The notes under the pieces: generated by a model
What the model was told of the DNA's origin: nothing
Seen by the model: only the letters and a program-made list of their open reading frames with translations
Databases searched by the model: none
Program-made: the position numbers and the translations under genes
Shown: positions 58,801 through 64,000 of the stretch, one piece after another
How the letters are laid out: every line of letters starts with the position of its first letter
Numbering within the stretch: the first letter of the stretch is position 1
Assembly: GCF_001625305.1 (NCBI RefSeq)
Contig: NW_017803446.1
Coordinates: 107,102 to 171,101 of the forward strand
Direction of reading: 5' to 3'
DNA length: 64,000 nt
Source of the DNA: Branchiostoma belcheri
Lineage: Eukaryota > Chordata > Leptocardii > Amphioxiformes > Branchiostomatidae

Positions 58801-61800
58801 ATAGGTTACATAGTATAATGTAAAACACTGTAATTATAGAATTTCCTCATTAATTAAGCAAATAAAGTCCTCATTTGCATAATTTACATTTAATTATGTA
58901 CATCTCTCTCTCAGCTACCTACACACCAAAGATAATGAAAATATGTTGTTCCTGTCTGGACTTATTGGCTTTTAAACATTTCGCCGGAAAGTGCCCTGCA
59001 GTTCCAGAACAAGCCGCTAGGGGGCCCAAACTCATATGACTTCTTCCCAAGCACGAGAGCTACCTTCCATCAAAATTTCATGACCCTAGCATGTCCAGAT
59101 CGCGAGATAATGTAAAACAATGTAATTATAGAATTTCCTCATTAATTATGCAAATAAAGTCCTCATTTGCATAATTTGCATTTAATTATGTACATCTCTC
59201 TCTCAGCTACCTACACACCAAAAATAATGAAAATATGTTGTTCCTGTCTGGACTTATTGGCTTTTAAACATTTCGCCAGAAAGTGCCCTGCAGTTCCAGA
59301 ACAAGCCGCTAGGGGCCCAAAGTCATGTGACTTCTTCCCAAGCACGAGAGCTACCTATCATTCAAATTTCATGACCCTAGCATGTCCAGATCGCGAGATA
59401 TCAAAACCGGAAGTTGCGCTGCAGTACCAAGGGAAGCCACTAGGGGAACCAAAATCTAATCATTTCCAGTTTTCGTCACACCCTACCAACACACCAAGTA
59501 TGAAACCAATCCATCCAGGCGTTTTTGAGTTATCTTGTTGACCAACAGACAGACAGATAAACGCAACTGAAAATACTAGAATTCCGAGATCTCATACCTC
59601 CATGAAATATGATCTTGATATGTAAATGTAAATTTCTTCTTTAGTTGTTCAAATGACCTCTGCATTAACATGATATATGCATCGTAATGTATGTTAACTT
59701 TTGATTAACTTACAGATGTCCCAAGTATGACATTCTCATCATTCACCATTACGAAATCATAGAATTTTCACATTAATTATGCAAATTAGGTCATCATTTG
59801 CATAATTAGTATCTGTTGAAGTTCCGCCTGCCATAGGTGACATAGTATAATGTAAAACACTGTTATTATAGAATTTCCTCATTAATTATGCAAATAAAGT
59901 CCTCATTTGCATAATTTACATTTAATTATGTACATCTCTCTCAGCTACCTACACACCAAAAATAATGAAAATATGTTGTTCCTGTCTGGACTTATTGGCT
60001 TTTAAACATTTCGCCAGAAAGTGCCCTGCAGTTCCAGAACAAGCCGCTAGGGGGCCCAAACTCATATGACTTCTTCCCAAGCACAAGAGCTACCTTCCAT
60101 CAAAATTTCATGACCCTAGCATGTCCAGATCGCGAGATATCAAAACCGGAAGTTGCGCTGCAGTACCAAGGGAAGCCACTAGGGGGACCAAAATCTCATC
60201 ATTTCCAGTTTTCGTCACACCCTACCAACACACCAAGTATGAAACCAATCCATCCTGGCGTTCTTGAGTTATCTTGTTGACCAACAGACAGACGGACGGA
60301 CGGACGGACAGATAAACGCAACTGAAAATATAACCTCCATGAAACATTTCATGGAGGTAATGACCTCCATGACACATTTCATGGAGGTAAATATAACCTC
60401 CATGACACATTTCATGGAGGTAACAAGAGCTTGATTACCTCATACCTTCGTCATGTATTAGTTTGGGTTGTCAGAAATGTGCCGCTGTAAATGTTATATA
60501 TATGTATGTATGTTAACGAAAGCATGTCAGTGACACCATACAGTGCGAGCATCTGGTCACCTAAACTACCTAGAGGCTAGAATAGCGGTGCTGACAAAAT
60601 TGAATCTTCGCGGTGCCACCTAACCTTACAAACATCTGTCTCCCCCCGGGACTGTTAACATCTGTTTGGAAATATTTCCACTACCTCAAGTACCTTCACC
60701 TAGCCTGTATTCGAAGCTACATGTCAATCCTAAAAGTGCTGTTGCAATACCTTAGAAAGCCACTAGAATGCCCAAATTCGAACTTAACCTTCTTTTTCCA
60801 CACTACAAGCTACCTACAAATAACTGTAAAAACATCCACAACATCAAAAGTTATCCCGCCTAGTCACATTCCATAGTACAAATGACCACAGAAGCACAAA
60901 AAAGCAGCTATTTTGCTGAAATCCACACCAGATACTTACTGCCCAGGCATATGTCCCACTCAAAAATCAATAGCATGTCCACAGCACGAGATATCATACC
61001 ATATACCCCGCTGCAGTACCTTACAAAACCGCTAGAATACCCAAAATTGACATTGACCTTGCTTTTCCCAACCTCATCCTACCTACCAAATATCATAAAG
61101 GTACATGCATCACACCCAAAGTTATAACCGATTACAAGATCAGAAACCCTTATGTATGGTGTACCTTAACACATAATTCTGACAAAGGTAGTAATTACAA
61201 ATACACACACTAGGAAGGCCTACATTTGCTCAGGAGCAAATGCAGCATATTTTAGTCCATTTAATCCCTCCCGATTCCAAATTGGACTGTTCTATATGAA
61301 CATTTTCCATTCAGTACAGATCAGCATCAGAAGTGTTTCAATACCCTTACTAACAATGGTCTCGGAACCCCCCATACAGTGATTTTCGGTGTTGATAAAC
61401 CCCATGTAGATCTTTTCAGTAACAAATATTCTCAAAACCCAATACAGAGATTTTAGTAATAAAAGTGTTCTTCAGGTCAGTTGGTTTTAAGATTCTAAGG
61501 ACGCTGGAGCAAAAAAATGTACATTTTTGTATTTTTGTCTTAAAGTAGCCATTTTACAAAATTTTAGTTGGTGTATGTCAAACATGTGAATAACAGTCTG
61601 TGTGCATGTGTCCTAGGCTCCCCATACCTAATTTCAGGTGATTTGGCTTTTGTATTAGGACACAGGAGCCCAAAATGCACATTTTTTGTCCAAAAGTGGA
61701 AAAAAAAGTCCCATTTTGCACAATTTTAGGTGCTGTATGCCAATTGTGTGAATAACGTTCTATGGGCATGTGTCCAAGACTCCCCTATACCTAATTTCAG

Positions 61801-63948
61801 GTCACTTAGTTTTAACATAAGAGCACAGGGGCCCAAAATGTATTTTTTTGGTCCGAAACTAGCCCAAAACCCTATTTTACACAATTTTAAAGTGGTGTAT
61901 ATCAAAAGCGTTACTAGTAACGACTGTCTGGGACATGTGTCCAATGTATCCCCATATTTCAGGTCAATTGGATTTAATACCAGGGATCCAGATCCCAAAA
62001 TGTACGTTTTTTGCCTGAAAATGGCAAAAAAAGCAAATCAAACAATTGTAAAGCATATAGTATGGACTGAAATGTAAAAACAGTCGAGTCGTTCGAATGA
62101 AAATGTGTCGATGCCCTTATGTACATGTTATTATCAAATTTGAAGAACAAAAATGATACAGCATGCCATGGCTAGAACGTGATGGTTTGTTTCGAAAGAC
62201 TATCAATGAAGTGCAAACATCCTAATTTACAGACTATTCGGAGGAAGAAAGTGGCTTATACAGCCGGGTACGTGGTTTTCTGTCGTGCCACCGGATGGAC
62301 GTCGTCGTCAAGACGACCGTCGTCATGGCAACCATGATGATATCTGTAACACTCATCCTCGTTCTAATCATCACTCCCCAAGTGGTTAGTTTCTTACTTT
62401 TTTATCGATATCTCGCATTTTCTATTTTATTTGCCAAAGTCATAAGCCAGTACATGGATAGTCTAAAGAGCAAAGTTGCCATTCGCAGTGTGCAAGTTAA
62501 TTTGTTTTCTCGATGTTTTGGGACAGTTCCAGATCCGCTCAATCCTGGTCAACCATCTTGAGGACAGGACATCTACTCTTCAAGCACATGTCCAAATCCG
62601 CTCTGCTTTGATCAGTCATCTGTGGGACCAACTTTCGACCTCTGAGAAGCAGGCAAACAACCGTTCAGCTCTGGCCAGCCGCCTGGAGGACCAAGTGTCG
62701 ACCCTTGAGGAACACATCAAAACGCGCTCAGCACTGGTCAGTCGTCTGGAGGGCCAAGTGTCCACCCTGGAGGAACAGCTCAAGACGCGCTCAGCATTGG
62801 TCAGTCGTCTGGAGGGCCAAGTGTCCACCCAGGAGGAACACCTCAAGACGCGCTCAGCATTGGTCAGTCGTCTGGAGGGCCAAGTGTCCACCCTGGAGGA
62901 ACAGCTCAAGACGCGCTCAGCATTGGTCAGTCGTCTGGAGGGCCAAGTGTCCACCCTGGAGGAACAGCTCAAGACGCGTTCAGCACTGGTCAGCCGTCTG
63001 GAGGGCCAAGTGTCCACCCTGGAGGAACAGCTCAAGACGCGCTCAGCATTGGTCAGCCGTCTGGAGGGCCAAGTGTCCACCCTGGAGGAACAGCTTCGCG
63101 AGGAGAGATACGTCTGCACTGCAAACCAAAAACTTGCCACGTGCAAAGCGACGCCAAACCGAGGTATGGAAATATAATGTGTAGTCACAGACAGTACAGC
63201 AGAAAAGGCCAACATTATGGACAGGATTAAAATCCCTACATTGATAAAATTTAGTGTTGGTCATAGCAATAGCTGACACAGCAATATCTGCCTGTGTCCC
63301 AGTTGTATTATATTGTTAGTATTTGTTACAATCAAAAAAACCAAATCAAACAAGAGTTCTGCCGCCAAAAAGTCAAGACCATAGCATAGTCAGGACAAAA
63401 GATACAAAAACCGGAATTCCTGCTGCAGTACCAAGGTCATCCACCAGGAGGCCCATATTTGACCTTGACCTTTGTCTTCCTAAGACTTATATCAGCATGC
63501 CAAATATTATCACAATCCATAAAGGCGTTATGAAGTTATGCTGACTACAAAGTTGCGGAAACACACACACACAGACACACACACACCCAGACACACAGAC
63601 AGACACACCAAAAACAATACCTCCATTTTTCATGGAGGTAATTAAAATACATGGATAGGTGTGTATAAAGTAGATGGCCATAGCAGTGTATTTGCCAGTT
63701 CTCAACTTATGACCTCGCCCCTGCCAGTATCAGTGATAAATAACATTTTTTGCAGGGATCTTTCACCTGATGTCACCAAAGGGCAGGTACAAGTATAGCT
63801 TTGATGAAGCTCGCCAGGCATGTGCGGAGAAGAAAGCCGTCCTGGCGACCTATGACCAGCTGCGCGAGGCATGGCGGGACGGGTTTGAGCTTTGCACCTG
63901 CGGATGGCTGTCCGACGGTACAGCCCGCCATCCCATGCAGGAGGCCAG
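55871..63948 (+). CDS. Type II membrane protein with coiled-coil stalk and LINK module (3' end beyond window)
   Basis: Exons 55871-55988, 62233-62384, 62527-63163 and 63756-63948 join in phases 1, 0, 1. The start is in strong context (GCAGCCATGG). Residues 1-66 are a basic then mixed cytoplasmic tail. Residues about 68-86 are a membrane segment (TVVMATMMISVTLILVLII), and basic residues before it predict N-inside. Residues 91-290 are a coiled-coil stalk of nine 21-residue repeats (LKTRSALVSRLEGQVSTLEE). From 303 a LINK module begins (FHLMSPKGRYKYSFDEARQA, LCTCGWLSDGTARHP). LINK modules bind hyaluronan. Known vertebrate LINK proteins are type I or secreted, so this layout is unusual. The first exon is linked to the rest only by phase and topology over a 6.2-kb intron. 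Donor 62382 is an alternative that removes one codon. Confidence 0.78.
55989..56877. other. Start of LINK-gene intron 1, no exon seen
   Basis: AT-rich sequence without supported feature. Confidence 0.4.
56878..57431 (-). mobile_element. CR1-like LINE C-terminus and 3' end
   Basis: The minus strand reads LGWKDVATIHKTHKLILVYK, SLNNLMPGHM and AVSGAIVWNSIPEAAQCAPS, the conserved tail after reverse transcriptase in CR1-like LINEs. The 3' end matches 18241-18380 and terminates in an ATCA microsatellite (plus). Confidence 0.8.
58254..60310. repeat. 1,036-bp tandem duplication
   Basis: TAGAATTCCGAGATCTCATA at 58541 recurs at 59577, and the flanking hundreds of bases match nearly exactly. Part of the unit is present a further time near 58960-59100. 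Confidence 0.85.
60331..60421. repeat. Three consecutive 26-bp palindromes
   Basis: Each has arms ACCTCCATGA / TCATGGAGGT around AACATT-like loops, separated by 4-6 bases. It terminates the repeat array. Confidence 0.9.
60426..61489. other. Decayed hairpin-ended repeat, no gene
   Basis: 60700-61130 has CTGCAGTACCTTACAAAACC-type blocks of the dispersed family in degraded form. Confidence 0.5.
61490..62060. repeat. 161-bp satellite-like tandem repeat, about 3.5 units
   Basis: The marker CACAGGAGCCCAAAATG-like sequence appears near 61500, 61661, 61821 and 61982, a regular spacing of 160-162 bp, with divergence. Confidence 0.8.
62527..63100 (+). repeat. 63-bp coding repeat (21-residue coiled-coil unit)
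   Basis: Three diverged and six near-identical units. 63 bp equals three heptads, so unit gain or loss keeps both frame and coiled-coil register. Confidence 0.92.
63345..63645. repeat. Hairpin-ended dispersed repeat, reversed, with CA run
   Basis: Contains CCGGAATTCCTGCTGCAGTA, GGCCCATATTTGACCTTGAC, a CA-rich tract at 63559-63606 and the end ACCTCCATTTTTCATGGAGG. It lies in intron 3 of the LINK gene. Confidence 0.75.
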
Positions 63949-64000
63949 GTCAGTGCACGCACTCACAAAATGGCATTGGATAAGCTTTATATATATATAT

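Larger units (their letters stand above)
57440..60425. repeat. Array of hairpin-ended dispersed repeats
   Basis: Several copies begin GATCTCATACCTCCATGA and contain ATTATGCAAAT blocks, TTCCAGAACAAGCCGCTAGG and GTATGAAACCAATCCATCC. Open frames here are repeat-derived and not called. Confidence 0.8.

Noticed and set aside
57440..60310. 98- and 124-residue open frames (LACPDREISKPEVALQYQGK)
   Set aside because: They are translations of the dispersed repeat and occur wherever it occurs.
58000..60421. CRISPR-like array
   Set aside because: The repeats are long eukaryotic transposon copies without regular short spacers.
62616..63215. 199-residue minus-strand frame opposite the stalk repeats
   Set aside because: Antisense shadow of the 63-bp coding repeat.

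Overview
The window looks like a piece of an invertebrate deuterostome genome, most probably a cephalochordate (amphioxus, Branchiostoma-like). This is an inference from intron-rich genes with GT-AG splice sites, expanded innate-immune domain families (C-type lectin, SUEL lectin, TPR-TIR, LINK) and a dense mixture of MITEs, RTE- and CR1-like LINE pieces, Penelope-like elements and tRNA-headed SINEs. No RNA gene outside SINEs and no CRISPR array was seen. One 20-N assembly gap lies at 37654-37673.

Layout. 1-8346 (minus): a secreted lectin gene with a signal peptide, three EPN-type C-type lectin domains, one SUEL/rhamnose-binding lectin domain and an acidic 10-residue repeat tail that runs off the window. 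One of its introns holds a 2,177-bp element with 87-bp terminal inverted repeats that encloses a broken RTE-type reverse transcriptase. 8.4-17.9 kb: no gene. A composite repeat is present in about four copies, with one internal module inverted in one copy, plus GC-rich palindromes and a perfect 114-bp-arm palindrome. 18533-20412 (minus): the last four exons of a gene I do not recognise. 20.8-24.1 kb: nested repeats.

24102-50744 (plus): a 14-exon gene that I reconstructed with every splice phase matching. It predicts a 572-residue protein with an N-terminal RWD domain (RWDD1/DFRP2-like), an Obg/YchF-family (Ygr210-like) GTPase domain with NKSD, and a C-terminal TGS domain. Its 8.7-kb third intron contains, on the same strand, a complete two-exon gene (28902-31440) for a 744-residue TPR-TIR protein.

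55871-63948 (plus, continuing): a type II membrane protein with a short basic cytoplasmic tail, one transmembrane segment, a coiled-coil stalk built of nine 21-residue repeats, and the first part of a LINK (hyaluronan-binding-type) module.

The genes are not an operon. Three of the five (lectin, TPR-TIR, LINK receptor) would fit recognition or innate-immunity roles. The RWD-GTPase-TGS protein would fit ribosome or stress-translation control, because RWDD1-type proteins are partners of the Obg-family GTPase DRG2 and RWD domains bind GCN1. Transposable elements sit strikingly close to splice sites and to a start codon at several points, listed as findings.
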